Assembly: GCF_003429565.1 (NCBI RefSeq)
Contig: NZ_QUAK01000064.1
Location: forward strand, 62,001-126,000
Reading direction: 5' to 3'
Length of the DNA: 64,000 nucleotides
Origin: Streptomyces triticagri
GTDB lineage: Bacteria; Actinomycetota; Actinomycetes; Streptomycetales; Streptomycetaceae
Below, piece after piece: positions 1 to 9,144 of this stretch. Position 1 is the stretch's first letter; the number at the start of each line of letters is the position of its first letter. The position numbers were made by a program, and so were the translations under genes. The notes below the pieces were generated by a model that was not told the origin of the DNA, did no database searches, and saw only the letters and a list, made by a program, of their open reading frames with translations.

Positions 1-1467
1 GACGGTCAGTCGGTACGGGTGAGCGGCCGCGGCGACGCCCTGTCCTTCCTCGTCGCCGGGACCGGGGGCGATGCGGTCGGCACCGGCACGGTCCACTACA
101 GCGACGGGTCCCGCGGCACCTTCCGTCTCGCCGCGCCGGACTGGCGCACGGGCCCGCTCGCCACCAAGTCCGTGGCCCTTCCGCACGTCAACACACCGGA
201 CGGCCGGCTCGACGAGAAGGCCCGGCTCTACGTGGTGACCGTGCCCATCGCCGAGGGCCGCCGGGTCGCCTCGGTGCGGCTGCCCGAGGACCCCGGCGCG
301 GCCGATCTGCACGTGTTCGACGTGTCGGTGCGCACGCCGGACCGTGGTCTGACCGGCAGTTGGTCCACCTCCACCTCCGGGTACACCGAGGTCGGGCCGT
401 GGACCGACCGCACACTGCGGCTCGTGGTGCACACCTCCACGGGCGGGCCGGCGGTGCGCATCCGGCTCGACAACACCTTCGCCGGTACGCCCGTACGCAT
501 CGGCGGCGCCACCGTCGCGGTACAGGGGGACGGGGCCGAGGCGCGGTCCGCGCCGGTGCGGCTGCGGTTCGGCGGTGAGCGCGGCACCGAGATCCCCGCC
601 GGGGCACAGGCGTTCAGCGATCCGGTCGGGTTCGATGTGCCGGCCGACGCGAATCTCCTCGTCAGCTTCCATCTGCCGGACACGGTCACGGCCGCGCCGG
701 TGCACAGTGCCACCAGCCAGACCTCGTACCTCAGCGAACCGGGCGACCATGCGGCGGAGGGCGCCGGCTCCGCGTACACCTCGACGATCGGCACCTGGCC
801 GTTTCTGACCGGGGTCGACGTGGGCGGCGGGCCCGGCTCTCTTGTGATGCTCGGCGACTCGATCACCGACGGCGTCGGCTCCACCCAGGACGCCAATCTG
901 CGCTGGCCGGACGTACTGGCCCGGCGGATCCTCACCCAGGACGACATCCCGCACTACGGCGTGCTGAACCAGGGCATCTCCGCGAACCGCGTGGTCCAGG
1001 ACCGCTACCCGGGCGACGGCGTCTCCACGGACACCGGCGGGGTGAGCGCCCTGCACCGCTTCGACCGCGATGTGGCCGCGCAGACCACGGCCCGGACGGT
1101 GGTCGTCTTCGAGGGGGTCAACGACATCCGCTGGGGCGACACGGCCGCCCAAGTCATCCACGGGCTGCGGGAGATCGCCGAGCGGGCCGAGGCGCGGGGC
1201 CTGCGCTCGGTGGCCGCCACCATCGCACCGTGCGAGGGCGAGGAGCGCTGCACGGCCGCCGTCGACGCCGAGCGGCGCGCGATCAACGACTGGATCAGGT
1301 CCAGCGGTGCTTACGACGCGGTGCTCGACTTCGACGCCGTACTGCGCGATCCGGCGCATCCGGCCCGGATTCTGCCCGCGTACGACAGCGGCGACCATCT
1401 GCACCCCGGTGACGGTGGCCTGAAGGCGATCGCCGACTCGGTGGACCTGCGGGAGCTGGTGGGCTGA
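1..1467 (+). CDS. SGNH/GDSL-family hydrolase, 5' end outside window
   Basis: The frame is open from the first base, so the N-terminus (probably with a signal peptide) lies upstream; a GTG at 19 is probably not the real start. About 488 residues are visible. The first ~270 are beta-rich, resembling the N-terminal domain often attached to secreted SGNH hydrolases. The C-terminal half carries the family blocks: GDSITDG with the nucleophile Ser (near base 853), an NQGISANR stretch (block II Gly), GVNDIRWG (block III Asn) and DHLHPGD (catalytic Asp/His, near 1393). Family members are secreted esterases acting on ester-bearing lipids or glycans; the substrate cannot be read here. It converges on the exonuclease III gene across 29 bases that include a 10-C run (1476-1485). 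Confidence 0.85.
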   Translation, partial: DGQSVRVSGRGDALSFLVAGTGGDAVGTGTVHYSDGSRGTFRLAAPDWRTGPLATKSVALPHVNTPDGRLDEKARLYVVTVPIAEGRRVASVRLPEDPGAADLHVFDVSVRTPDRGLTGSWSTSTSGYTEVGPWTDRTLRLVVHTSTGGPAVRIRLDNTFAGTPVRIGGATVAVQGDGAEARSAPVRLRFGGERGTEIPAGAQAFSDPVGFDVPADANLLVSFHLPDTVTAAPVHSATSQTSYLSEPGDHAAEGAGSAYTSTIGTWPFLTGVDVGGGPGSLVMLGDSITDGVGSTQDANLRWPDVLARRILTQDDIPHYGVLNQGISANRVVQDRYPGDGVSTDTGGVSALHRFDRDVAAQTTARTVVVFEGVNDIRWGDTAAQVIHGLREIAERAEARGLRSVAATIAPCEGEERCTAAVDAERRAINDWIRSSGAYDAVLDFDAVLRDPAHPARILPAYDSGDHLHPGDGGLKAIADSVDLRELVG

Positions 1468-1496
1468 CGGGCGATCCCCCCCCCCGCTCGCGGTGA

Positions 1497-2276
1497 CTAC
1501 ACCTCCAGATCGACCACCACCGGTGCGTGGTCCGAGGCGCCCTTGCCCTTGCGCTCCTCGCGGTCCACGTAGGAGTCGGTGACGGCCTTGGCGAACGGGG
1601 CGTTCCCGTAGACCAGGTCGATGCGCATGCCGCGGTTCTTCGGGAAGCCCAGCTGGCGGTAGTCCCAGTACGTGAACGGGTGGTCGTACTTGAGAGGGCG
1701 CGGCACCACGTCGGTCAGGCCGGTCTCGCGCAGCGCGGTGAGCGCGGCACGCTCGGCCTCGGTGACATGGGTCGCGCCCTCGAACCGGTCGATGTCCCAG
1801 ACGTCGTCGTCCGTCGGTGCGACGTTGTAGTCGCCGAGGATCGCGAACGGCCGGCTGCCCGCCGCATCCCCTGCGACGGCCGCGCGCAGGGCCTCGAACC
1901 AGGCGAGCTTGTAGGCGTAGTGGGGGTGGTCGGGCTCCCGGCCGTTCGGCACATAGACCGACCAGAGGCGGACTCCGCCGCAGGTCGCCGACACCGAGCG
2001 CGGCTCCTCGGCGCCGTCGTAACCCGGGTCGCCGGGCAGGCCGCGGACGACGTCCTCGATGCCGACGCGGGAGACCAGCGCCACGCCGTTCCACCGCCCG
2101 GTGGCGTGCACCGCGGACTCGTATCCCAGTTCGCGGAGTGCGTCCGCGGGGAACTGCTCCGCCGTGCACTTGGTCTCCTGGATGCACAGGACATCCGTGC
2201 CGCTGCTCTCCAGCCAGGCGAGCAGGCGGGGGAGGCGGGCGGTGATCGAGTTCACGTTCCAAGTCGCGATGCGCAT
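1497..2276 (-). CDS. xthA: Exodeoxyribonuclease III / AP endonuclease
   Basis: A 259-residue enzyme of the endonuclease/exonuclease/phosphatase superfamily. It starts MRIATWNVNS; an upstream in-frame start would only add a ten-residue unconserved extension. Visible motifs are WNVNS (Asn ligand), CIQETK (metal-binding Glu), GDYNVAPTDDD, DLVYGN and the terminal GASDHAPV (catalytic Asp-His). Family members cleave abasic sites and remove 3' blocking groups in base-excision repair. It stands alone, convergent with the GDSL hydrolase. Confidence 0.92.
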   Translation of the reverse strand: MRIATWNVNSITARLPRLLAWLESSGTDVLCIQETKCTAEQFPADALRELGYESAVHATGRWNGVALVSRVGIEDVVRGLPGDPGYDGAEEPRSVSATCGGVRLWSVYVPNGREPDHPHYAYKLAWFEALRAAVAGDAAGSRPFAILGDYNVAPTDDDVWDIDRFEGATHVTEAERAALTALRETGLTDVVPRPLKYDHPFTYWDYRQLGFPKNRGMRIDLVYGNAPFAKAVTDSYVDREERKGKGASDHAPVVVDLEV

Positions 2277-2357
2277 GTCCCACAACCTACCCGCCGGGTC
2301 CGACAATCGCCGGGCCCGCCGGCCGATGCGGGCTCCCGTGCACGGGTCCGGACCTGG

Positions 2358-2990
2358 TCAGAGGCCTGTCGACTCCCCTGCGCCCAGGCGCTGGTGCGGT
2401 GCGCGGCCCAGATTCTCCAGGTGCTGGTCGTACACGGGGCGGGCCAGGTCGGTCAGCAGGGCGTCGTGGATGTCGACGGTGCGGGCGGGCGCCACCTCGC
2501 GTACGTAGTCGATGACCTCCGAGACCTTGTTCCAGGGGGCCATCACCGGGACGAGGAGGGTGTCGACCGGACGGCCGGGCACGGTCAGGGCGTCGCCCGG
2601 GTGGAAGACCGAACCGTCCACCAGGAACCCGACGTTGGTGATCCGCGGCAGGTCCGGGTGGATCACCGCATGCAGCTCGCCGTGCACCTCCACGTCGAAG
2701 CCCGCGGCAGCGAAGGTGTCGCCGTCGCCGACCGTGTGCACCCGCCCGGGGAAGGCGCCGGCGAGCCGGTCGGCCACCGAGCGCAGCGTCCACAGCTCGG
2801 TGCCCTGCGAGGCCTCGAGGACGGCGCGCAGCCGCTCCTCGCTGAAGTGGTCGGGGTGCTCGTGGGTGACCAGGATCGCGTCGGCGCCGTCCGCCGAGTC
2901 CGGCTCGCTGAACGCGCCGGGGTCGATGACCAGGGTCCGCCCATCCTTCACGAGCCGGACGCAGGCGTGGGTCTTCTTCGTCAGTTCCAT
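2358..2990 (-). CDS. MBL-fold metallo-hydrolase
   Basis: A compact 210-residue metallo-beta-lactamase-fold protein. The metal signature THEHPDH is at about residues 42-48, with further ligands probable in the HGELHAVIHPDLP and VFHPGDAL segments. It resembles the UPF0173/YtnP-like stand-alone MBL proteins common in Streptomyces, whose substrates are mostly unknown. No signal peptide, so cytoplasmic. It lies between exonuclease III and the PcaL-like gene, all on the same strand with short gaps, but no functional link is evident. Confidence 0.8.
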   Translation of the reverse strand: MELTKKTHACVRLVKDGRTLVIDPGAFSEPDSADGADAILVTHEHPDHFSEERLRAVLEASQGTELWTLRSVADRLAGAFPGRVHTVGDGDTFAAAGFDVEVHGELHAVIHPDLPRITNVGFLVDGSVFHPGDALTVPGRPVDTLLVPVMAPWNKVSEVIDYVREVAPARTVDIHDALLTDLARPVYDQHLENLGRAPHQRLGAGESTGL

Positions 2991-3035
2991 GCCACCATCC
3001 TGCTCCCGCAGCCGGCCCCGTACCGCGCGACCGCG

Positions 3036-4352
3036 CTACTCCTCCGGCGTGGTCTCCTCCCGTATCACCTGCTGTGCCACCTTGAAGGCCGCATTGGCGG
3101 CCGGCACACCGCAGTAGACCGCGGCCTGCAGCAGGACTTCCTTGATCTCCTGCGGGGTGAGGCCGTTGCGCAGCGCGGCCCGGGTGTGCGTGGCCAGGTC
3201 GTCCAGGTGGCCACCGGCGACGAGCGCGGTGAGCGTGACGCAGCTGCGTGAGCGCCGGTCGAGGCCGGGACGGCTCCAGATCTCGCCCCAGGCGTAGCGG
3301 GTGGCCAGGTCCTGGAAGTCCTCCGAGAAGCTGTCGGCTCCGGCGAGCGCACTGTCCACATGCGCGTCACCGAGCACCTCACGGCGCACCTTGAGCCCGG
3401 TGTCGTACGTGTCCGGGCGCACCGGCACGCCGCCCTGTGCGGCAGCGGGCGCGATCTCGGCGACGGGTCCGGCGGGCATCGGCGCGATCACCGGCTTCAC
3501 CGGCGGCGCCGCGATCGCCGTGAACCCGGTGGAGGTGTCGCCCGCCGAGGGCCAGGCGGTGGAGAAGTGGCGTACGAGCAGGTCCGTGACGGCCGTCGGC
3601 TGCTCGACGGGGGCCAGGTGCGAGGCGCCGGGGACCACCGCGAGCCGGGCGTCCGGTATGCCGGCGACCAGGGTGCGTGCCTCGGCGGGACCGGTCACCT
3701 GGTCGTCGGAGCCGACCAGGACCAGGGTGGGTACGCCGATGTGGCCGAGCTCGTGGCGGATGTCGAAGGAGGCGAGTGCCTCGCAGGCGGCGATGTAGCA
3801 GCCGGGGTCCGTGGTCCGCACCATCTGCACGGCCCATTCGGTGATCGCGGGCTGGTTCTGCACGAACGACGGCGTGAACCAGCGCTCGGGCGAGGTGCGC
3901 GCCACCGGGTCGAGGCCGTTCGTCCGTACGATCACCCCGCGCTGGCGGAACTCGTCGGCGGTGCCGAAGCGCGGCGAGGCGGCGATGAGCGCGAGTGAGG
4001 CCACCCGGTCCGGGTGCCGCAGCGCCAGCTCGGCGCCGATCGCACCGCCGAGCGCACAGCCCGCGTAGCCGAAGCGCTGCACGCCGAGGCCGTCGAGCGT
4101 GGCCAGGAGACGCTCGGCGTACGACGCGACCGAGTCGGTGGCGTACGCGGGTGCGCCGCCGTGCCCCGGCAGGTCGTACCGGAACACCCGCCAGGTACCC
4201 GAGAGTTCGGGGATCTGCCGGTCCCACATGTGCCATGTGGTACCCAGTGAGGGACCCAGGACCAGAACCGGAGCGTCTTCCGCGCCGTCGAAGCGGTACT
4301 GCAGGGTGTTGTTCGGTGTCTCACTCACCCGACCGACCCTCTCATCCGACAC
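3036..4352 (-). CDS. pcaL: PcaL-like fusion: 3-oxoadipate enol-lactonase + 4-carboxymuconolactone decarboxylase
   Basis: 438 residues. Residues ~10-255 are an alpha/beta hydrolase; ~315-435 are a carboxymuconolactone decarboxylase domain (GEIWSRPGLDRRSRS, LVAGGHLDDLATH, LLQAAVYCGVPAAN), joined by a Pro/Ala linker. The fusion is the actinobacterial PcaL arrangement of two protocatechuate-branch steps. Two oddities: no other pca gene is in the window, and the nucleophile elbow reads AGCALGG, so the usual Ser of G-x-S-x-G appears to be Ala, preceded by a Cys. The acid (GSDDQVT) and His (GASHLAP) are present. The lactonase half may have lost or changed activity, so the symbol is provisional. Confidence 0.75.
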   Translation of the reverse strand: MSDERVGRVSETPNNTLQYRFDGAEDAPVLVLGPSLGTTWHMWDRQIPELSGTWRVFRYDLPGHGGAPAYATDSVASYAERLLATLDGLGVQRFGYAGCALGGAIGAELALRHPDRVASLALIAASPRFGTADEFRQRGVIVRTNGLDPVARTSPERWFTPSFVQNQPAITEWAVQMVRTTDPGCYIAACEALASFDIRHELGHIGVPTLVLVGSDDQVTGPAEARTLVAGIPDARLAVVPGASHLAPVEQPTAVTDLLVRHFSTAWPSAGDTSTGFTAIAAPPVKPVIAPMPAGPVAEIAPAAAQGGVPVRPDTYDTGLKVRREVLGDAHVDSALAGADSFSEDFQDLATRYAWGEIWSRPGLDRRSRSCVTLTALVAGGHLDDLATHTRAALRNGLTPQEIKEVLLQAAVYCGVPAANAAFKVAQQVIREETTPEE

Positions 4353-4413
4353 GGGATTTCACCTAGCCGGGGTGGTCGACGCCCCGGCTATGACCGGCTT
4401 ACGGAAGGTCCCG

Positions 4414-4890
4414 TCACCCGAGGTCCGGCACCTCCGCAAGCGCCGCCGCGTCCAACGCGGTCGTGAGGCGGTCGAGTCGGGCCCGCAGATCGCGCACCTC
4501 GTCGAGGCCGATGCCTGTCGCAGCGGCGATCCGGCGCGGGACGAGCAACGCGCGCTCACGCAGGGCCGCGCCCTCCTCGGTGAGGTGGACGTGCACCGAG
4601 CGCTCGTCGTGCGCGCTGCGCTCGCGGCGTACGAGGCCGGCCGCCTCCAGTCGCTTGACCAGGGGGGAGAGCGTGCCGGAGTCGAGGCGAAGGTGTTCGC
4701 CCAGCTGCTTCACGGACAGCTCGCGGTGCTCCCACAGCACCACCATCACCAGATACTGCGGGTAGGTGAGTCCGAGCTCCTTCAGCAGGACGCGATAGAC
4801 ACCGCTGAAGGCACGCGAAGCGGCCTGCAGGGAGAAGCAGAGGTGCTGGTCGAGGCGGAGGGCGTCGTCGGTGGCGTCTGTTGAGGGCAT
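4414..4890 (-). CDS. ohrR: OhrR-type MarR-family peroxide sensor/repressor
   Basis: 158 residues from the second possible Met (MPSTDATDD). The body is a MarR winged helix: [40 protein letters not shown] and the basic wing [12 protein letters not shown]. The N-terminal DQHLCFSL segment carries the single reactive Cys typical of OhrR, which releases DNA on oxidation by organic hydroperoxides. It is divergent from ohr across 99 bases that contain an A/T-rich palindrome, the classic arrangement for repression of ohr and itself. Confidence 0.9.
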   Translation of the reverse strand: MPSTDATDDALRLDQHLCFSLQAASRAFSGVYRVLLKELGLTYPQYLVMVVLWEHRELSVKQLGEHLRLDSGTLSPLVKRLEAAGLVRRERSAHDERSVHVHLTEEGAALRERALLVPRRIAAATGIGLDEVRDLRARLDRLTTALDAAALAEVPDLG

Positions 4891-4920
4891 GCCTTCAGAG
4901 TAGCCGGGGGCCATTCAGTT

Positions 4921-4941
4921 GCGCACAATTCAATTGCATGC
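4921..4941. promoter_or_regulatory. Candidate OhrR operator
   Basis: Between the divergent ohrR and ohr starts lies CAATTCAATTG (4926-4936), symmetric about one central base, embedded in a longer imperfect palindrome from GCGCACAATT to AATTGCATGC. It is the only A/T-rich symmetric site in the gap, as expected for an OhrR/MarR operator. Assignment rests on position and symmetry. Confidence 0.6.
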
Positions 4942-4989
4942 TCTACTTCTGTCGTCAGCAGTCGAGGACCTCAGCAAGGAGAAACTTCC

Positions 4990-5403
4990 ATGGACGCGCT
5001 CTACACCGCCGTCGCCACCGCCACCCATGGCCGCGAAGGCCGCGCGGTCAGCTCCGACGGCAAGCTCGACCTCGACCTCGGCATCCCCACCGAGATGGGC
5101 GGCAACGGCCAGGGCACGAACCCGGAGCAGCTGTTCGCCGCCGGGTACGCCGCATGCTTCGCCAGCGCCCTCGGCGCCGTCGGACGGCAGGCCAAGGCCG
5201 ACGTCCACGACGCGGCGGTGACGGCCGAGGTCGGCATCGGGAAGCAGGGCGAGGGCTTCGCCCTGAAGGTCACCCTGCGCGTCGAACTCCCGGCGTCGCT
5301 CGACCCGGCGCAGGGCCGCGAACTGGTCGAGCAGGCCCACCAGGTGTGCCCCTACTCGAACGCGACCCGCGGCAACATCCCCGTCGACCTCGTCATCGAG
5401 TGA
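4990..5403 (+). CDS. ohr: Organic hydroperoxide resistance protein
   Basis: 137 residues, the usual Ohr length. It has the two redox Cys of the OsmC/Ohr family, in FAAGYAACFASAL (~residue 55) and VCPYSNATRGN (~residue 119), and the NPEQLFAAGY signature. Ohr reduces organic and fatty-acid hydroperoxides with a dihydrolipoamide-type thiol donor in the cytoplasm. An AAGGAG ribosome-binding site precedes the ATG. Divergent from and presumably controlled by OhrR. Confidence 0.93.
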   Translation: MDALYTAVATATHGREGRAVSSDGKLDLDLGIPTEMGGNGQGTNPEQLFAAGYAACFASALGAVGRQAKADVHDAAVTAEVGIGKQGEGFALKVTLRVELPASLDPAQGRELVEQAHQVCPYSNATRGNIPVDLVIE

Positions 5404-5430
5404 CCGCCGGGCCGCGTCGCCGGCCGGCCG

Positions 5431-6504
5431 TCACGCCGCCAGGCGGTCGGTCCGCGTGTGCCGGTACGCATGGGTGTACGCGGACGTCTCCGGGTCGACC
5501 GTGTAGGCGTCCGTGACGACCCGGTCGGCGCTGATGGAGAGCGTCATGAAGCCGAGCGTGTCGTACGCCTCCCAGAAGGCCTTGTTCTCCGGCTCGGACG
5601 CCCGGCCCTTCGTCTTGGCCGCGGCGCCGCAGACGATCTGCTGGGTGCCCCCGCACTCGGCACCGGTGTCCAGGATCTGCAGCGTGTGATCGTGGCCGGA
5701 CAGGATGAACTCGGCCTTGCCGCACACCACTTCCTCGTACAACTTCTTGACGTGCTTGCCGCTCAGATAGTCGCCGCAGGTGATGCCCTCGTACGCGCCC
5801 GCGTTGCCGTGCGTGCCGTTGTTGCGCAGCGGGTGGTGGGCGAAGACGAACTTCCAGCGGGCGCGGGACGCGGCCAGCGAGTCGGCCAGCCACTCGCGCT
5901 GCCTGCGGGCGAACGGTCCGTCCCAGTGGTACTCGGGGTCGGTCTGCAGCACGTACGAGGACAGCGGTGTCGTGTCGAGCGCGAAGAACTCGGCGACAGG
6001 CGCCTGTTGCGGCACGGCGACGGAGTAGTAGCGGGCCGGCATGTACCAGCGGGCGGAATGGTCGTGGTACGCCACCTCGTGGTCACCGCGTGACGGGCGG
6101 CCGCCGCTGCCGGGGATGATGCCGCTGGTGTCGTGATTGCCGAGCACCATCATCCAGGGGACGTCGATGCCCTGGTTCGGCTCCTCGAACTTCGTACGGA
6201 ACTCGTCGTCAAGGACCTCCTCGGGACCGTTCTCGTAGATGTTGTCGCCGAGCCCGATGGCGAGGTCCACGCCGCGCTCCTCGCAGAGCTTGCGGGCGGC
6301 GGCCGCGACGGCGAACTGCTCGGGCTCGCCGGTGCCCGCGTCGCCGGTGAGCAGCACGGTCAGCTCGGCCTTGTCGGGCAGCGGGAACCTGGCCGTACCG
6401 CCGTCGGCGACGGCCTGCCGACCGAACGCGCCGAGCGCGACCGCGGTCCCCACCCCGCCGACGCCCGCGAGCATCGCCCGCCTGCTGATCCCCTGCTCCC
6501 GCAT
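5431..6504 (-). CDS. Secreted metallophosphoesterase, acid-phosphatase-like
   Basis: 357 residues. The N-terminus MREQGISRRAMLAGVGGVG is a twin-arginine signal followed by a hydrophobic stretch, so export by Tat is expected. The calcineurin-like fold is marked by GDAGTGE, GLGDNIYENG, LGNHDTSG, FVFAHHPLRNNG and LSGHDH, which together give the binuclear metal site of purple-acid/tartrate-resistant-type phosphatases. A probable phosphomonoesterase outside the membrane. The start was chosen because the signal begins there; earlier in-frame codons add an unlikely extension. It converges on ohr. Confidence 0.85.
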   Translation of the reverse strand: MREQGISRRAMLAGVGGVGTAVALGAFGRQAVADGGTARFPLPDKAELTVLLTGDAGTGEPEQFAVAAAARKLCEERGVDLAIGLGDNIYENGPEEVLDDEFRTKFEEPNQGIDVPWMMVLGNHDTSGIIPGSGGRPSRGDHEVAYHDHSARWYMPARYYSVAVPQQAPVAEFFALDTTPLSSYVLQTDPEYHWDGPFARRQREWLADSLAASRARWKFVFAHHPLRNNGTHGNAGAYEGITCGDYLSGKHVKKLYEEVVCGKAEFILSGHDHTLQILDTGAECGGTQQIVCGAAAKTKGRASEPENKAFWEAYDTLGFMTLSISADRVVTDAYTVDPETSAYTHAYRHTRTDRLAA

Positions 6505-6646
6505 ACCCGAACCCTTCGTCGTCCCTGGTCGCACAGATGATCCCGACAAGGTAAACGCAGGACGACCGATCCGGAACGGGCACGTGAAAGCCGCTCACAT
6601 CGCGTACGTACGGACGGAGTTCACACCGGACGAACCGGACGAAGGG

Positions 6647-7213
6647 TCAGGCACCGGCGCCCGGACCGCCGGTGAAGCGGTGCCACCAGTGCCGGCGGCG
6701 CGGGTGCACCGCGCGGCCGAGCCGGCGGCCGAGCAGTACGTAACCGATCAGGGCGCCGGAGGTGTTCAGGATGACGTCGTCGATGTCGAAGGTGCGGCCG
6801 GTCACCCAGAAGCCCTGGGTCAGCTCGACCAGGCTCATCACGACGGCCGTCACCACGACCACCCGCACGAGCCCGCGGGCCGGCGGCACCAGGACCGGAA
6901 GCAGGAGGCCGAACGGCACACCGAGCACCACATTGCCGCCGAGCTGCTTCACGGTGTCGCGCAGGGCGGGCTGGTCCAGATAGTCCCGGATGGAGTCGCC
7001 GGGGCGGAAGTTGCTGTGCGTCAGGGACACCGAGGCGGCCGACGGTTCGAGGGTCATCCTGGCCAGGAAGACGCCGAACGCCACCATGCCGGCGAAGGCC
7101 AGCAGCATGGCCAGGGCGCGCACCGCCCAGGGGGCGGGGGCCCCTCGCCCCCGCACGACAGCCGTCTCCCCGTCGCCGCCTGCCGGTCTCTCGGAACGAG
7201 CTCCTGCTGCCAT
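6647..7213 (-). CDS. VanZ-family membrane protein
   Basis: 188 residues with four predicted membrane segments (roughly 22-43, 75-95, 100-120 and 135-155) and the VanZ-like sequence GGNVVLGVPFGLLLP, SLVELTQGF and TFDIDDVILNTSGALIG. VanZ-domain proteins are polytopic; one enterococcal member gives low-level teicoplanin resistance, but most have no known function. GGAGG sits just upstream of the ATG at 7213, which fixes the start. No van genes are nearby. Confidence 0.82.
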   Translation of the reverse strand: MAAGARSERPAGGDGETAVVRGRGAPAPWAVRALAMLLAFAGMVAFGVFLARMTLEPSAASVSLTHSNFRPGDSIRDYLDQPALRDTVKQLGGNVVLGVPFGLLLPVLVPPARGLVRVVVVTAVVMSLVELTQGFWVTGRTFDIDDVILNTSGALIGYVLLGRRLGRAVHPRRRHWWHRFTGGPGAGA

Positions 7214-7283
7214 GGGAATCCTCCAGGACAAGGTGCTGTCGAACACGGGACGGCCGTCACGCACGGGATCCGGGCGGACTGCG

Positions 7284-7676
7284 TCAGGTCGGCTCGGTGC
7301 AGCCGAACAACCCCGCGTGCCCGGGCGGGAGTTGAGTCAGGACCCGGCGCAGCAGCGCGTCGTCGGAACGCTCGGCGACGGTGCCGAGCACCGCGGTCAC
7401 GGCGCGGCGGGCCTCGGCCATCTCGTCGCCCGAACGCTCCGCGACCGCGGCGACGAAACCGCCGGGCGTCAGTGGCTCACTCGCCGCCTGCGCCTCGGTG
7501 AGCAGCGGTGCGCACTGCTCGGGCAGGAGTCGGGCCAGGTCACTGCGGTCGGCGCCGACCAGATGCGCGCCGAGCACCTCGAGCACTCCGCGGACCGCAC
7601 GCGCCGCCTCGGGCACCGCGGCGAAACCGCCACGCTCCTGGACGCGGTCGAGAAGGGTTTCGAGCGAAGTGTCCAT
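7284..7676 (-). CDS. DUF2267-like protein
   Basis: 130 residues, soluble, mainly helical. It opens MDTSLETLLDRVQERGGF and ends with LTQLPPGHAGLFGC, the 'LP-x5-LF' ending typical of DUF2267 repeats, of which about one and a half are present. Function unknown. The start at 7676 is preceded by GGAGC; 36 upstream in-frame residues look non-coding. Confidence 0.65.
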   Translation of the reverse strand: MDTSLETLLDRVQERGGFAAVPEAARAVRGVLEVLGAHLVGADRSDLARLLPEQCAPLLTEAQAASEPLTPGGFVAAVAERSGDEMAEARRAVTAVLGTVAERSDDALLRRVLTQLPPGHAGLFGCTEPT

Positions 7677-7838
7677 CACAGCTCCTGACTCGGCGTTCAC
7701 GCCGACCCGCCCGACCCTGCCCGGCGACCCGACGCATCGGTGACCACCCGATACCCACCCGCCGCCCCACCATTCGCGGGTCACACATCCGGGGGACGGG
7801 TGGGGTGCTCCGTGCGGACGAAGGATCGGGGCCCGTGT

Positions 7839-9071
7839 CTACGCGGCGGGCAGCGTCCAACCCCGGGCACCGGCCGCCGAGCCGTCGGTGAGGGTCAATC
7901 CGGACGAAGTACGAGTGAGGTACTCGCCCGTGGACTCGTTGACCAGCGTCCCCTCATCGCGGTCCACCGCCCAGCGCTTCAGCGGATCGGTGACGGCTCC
8001 GTCCGCCGACGGGCCCGCGCAGTCCGTGATACTCACACTCGCGTCGCCGGGCTCCGCCGTCAGGCAGTGGTCGGACGGCAGACGCACGCTTCCGTCCGCC
8101 GCGAGCACCCACGACTGTGCGAACGTGCCGACCGATCCGTCCGGTCCGGTGCCTCCCCCGCACGGGGCGGCGACTGCGGCACCCGTGGCCGGCTCGTCAC
8201 CCGCACTCCCCACACAACTGCCGTCCGCCGCACGCAGTGCACCGCGCACCGAGTTGCCGACGGCCAGATCCTGCACCGAGCCCTGCCCGTCCGGCAGCGT
8301 CTCGGTGCGGGTCATCGGGGCGCACGGGTTGTCACTGCTCTTGGTCCTGGAGACGGCCCCCGTCACCCGCGTTCCGTCGGCGAGTACGCCTTCGGGAACT
8401 CCGAACCGGGCCGCGGAGAACGGCTGGTCATGACACGTCGTACGGATGTCGTTCCACTCGTAGTACTCGGTCCAGTCGACCATCCCGGCCGGATCGATCT
8501 GCGAGGCCGGTGTGCGGATCGAGCCCAGTTTCACCGACTTGGCGGCGGTCGTGTCGGTGACCGTCGCACCGAACCAGCCGTCGCCCTCGCTCGCCACCTT
8601 GAACGTATAGGTGTGCCCCTCCTGCCAGTTGAAGCGCAGCCGGCAGCTGGCGCCCTCACCCTCGCCGCCGAACTCCTGGCACCAGCTGCCCTCGTCGCCG
8701 GCCTTCCATTCGAAGACGTCCCAGACGGAGAACAGGAGCATCCGGCCCTCGCCCTTGTTGGTCTGCATGCCGATATAGGCGCCGTTGCCCTCGTCGAAGC
8801 CGAACTGATGGCTCCAGAAGACCTGTGAGCGATGGCCCGGGTCCGTGTCCACGGTGGTCGACCAGGTCACCTCGTCGAGACCGGTCACCTCGTCGTCGAA
8901 GCCGTAGTAGGTGTATGTGCCGGGCGTCTGGCCGATCTCCGCAGCGGCCTCGGAGTCCTGGGCGGCACCTGCCGTGGCGGAGGACCCGGTCAGGGTCAGC
9001 GCGGCGGCCGCGGCGATCACCGCGCAACTCCGGCCCCGACGGCCCTTCAGGAACGTGCTGATGTGGTTCAT
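7839..9071 (-). CDS. Secreted DUF3472-like protein with C-terminal ricin-type lectin domain
   Basis: 410 residues. The first ~36 form a Sec signal peptide (basic start, Ala/Leu core, SSATAGAAQ cleavage region). Residues ~45-250 form a beta-rich domain with FWSHQFGFDEGNGAYIGMQ and MLLFSVWDVFEW, features I associate with DUF3472. The last ~140 residues look like a beta-trefoil ricin-B lectin (SVRGALRAADGSCVG, SWVLAADGSVRLPSDHCL, WAVDRDEGTLVNESTGEYL), implying glycan binding. It is the last gene of a leftward run with an oxidoreductase and ABC importer, so it probably acts on or captures that importer's substrate outside the cell. GAGGGAG precedes the ATG. Confidence 0.65.
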   Translation of the reverse strand: MNHISTFLKGRRGRSCAVIAAAAALTLTGSSATAGAAQDSEAAAEIGQTPGTYTYYGFDDEVTGLDEVTWSTTVDTDPGHRSQVFWSHQFGFDEGNGAYIGMQTNKGEGRMLLFSVWDVFEWKAGDEGSWCQEFGGEGEGASCRLRFNWQEGHTYTFKVASEGDGWFGATVTDTTAAKSVKLGSIRTPASQIDPAGMVDWTEYYEWNDIRTTCHDQPFSAARFGVPEGVLADGTRVTGAVSRTKSSDNPCAPMTRTETLPDGQGSVQDLAVGNSVRGALRAADGSCVGSAGDEPATGAAVAAPCGGGTGPDGSVGTFAQSWVLAADGSVRLPSDHCLTAEPGDASVSITDCAGPSADGAVTDPLKRWAVDRDEGTLVNESTGEYLTRTSSGLTLTDGSAAGARGWTLPAA

Positions 9072-9144
9072 GTACTCCCTCTCGTGGTGGGGACGGGTGA
9101 ACCTGACCGGCACGGTCGGGCGACTCACGACCGCGCCGGAGCAC

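Noticed and set aside
1476..1485. 10-C run as a second phase-variable tract
   Set aside because: It lies between two convergent stops and cannot change a protein; both genes are complete without it.
1527..3251. 574-residue open frame opposite exonuclease III and the MBL gene
   Set aside because: Shadow frame of high-GC genes; no motifs, and both minus-strand genes are clear.
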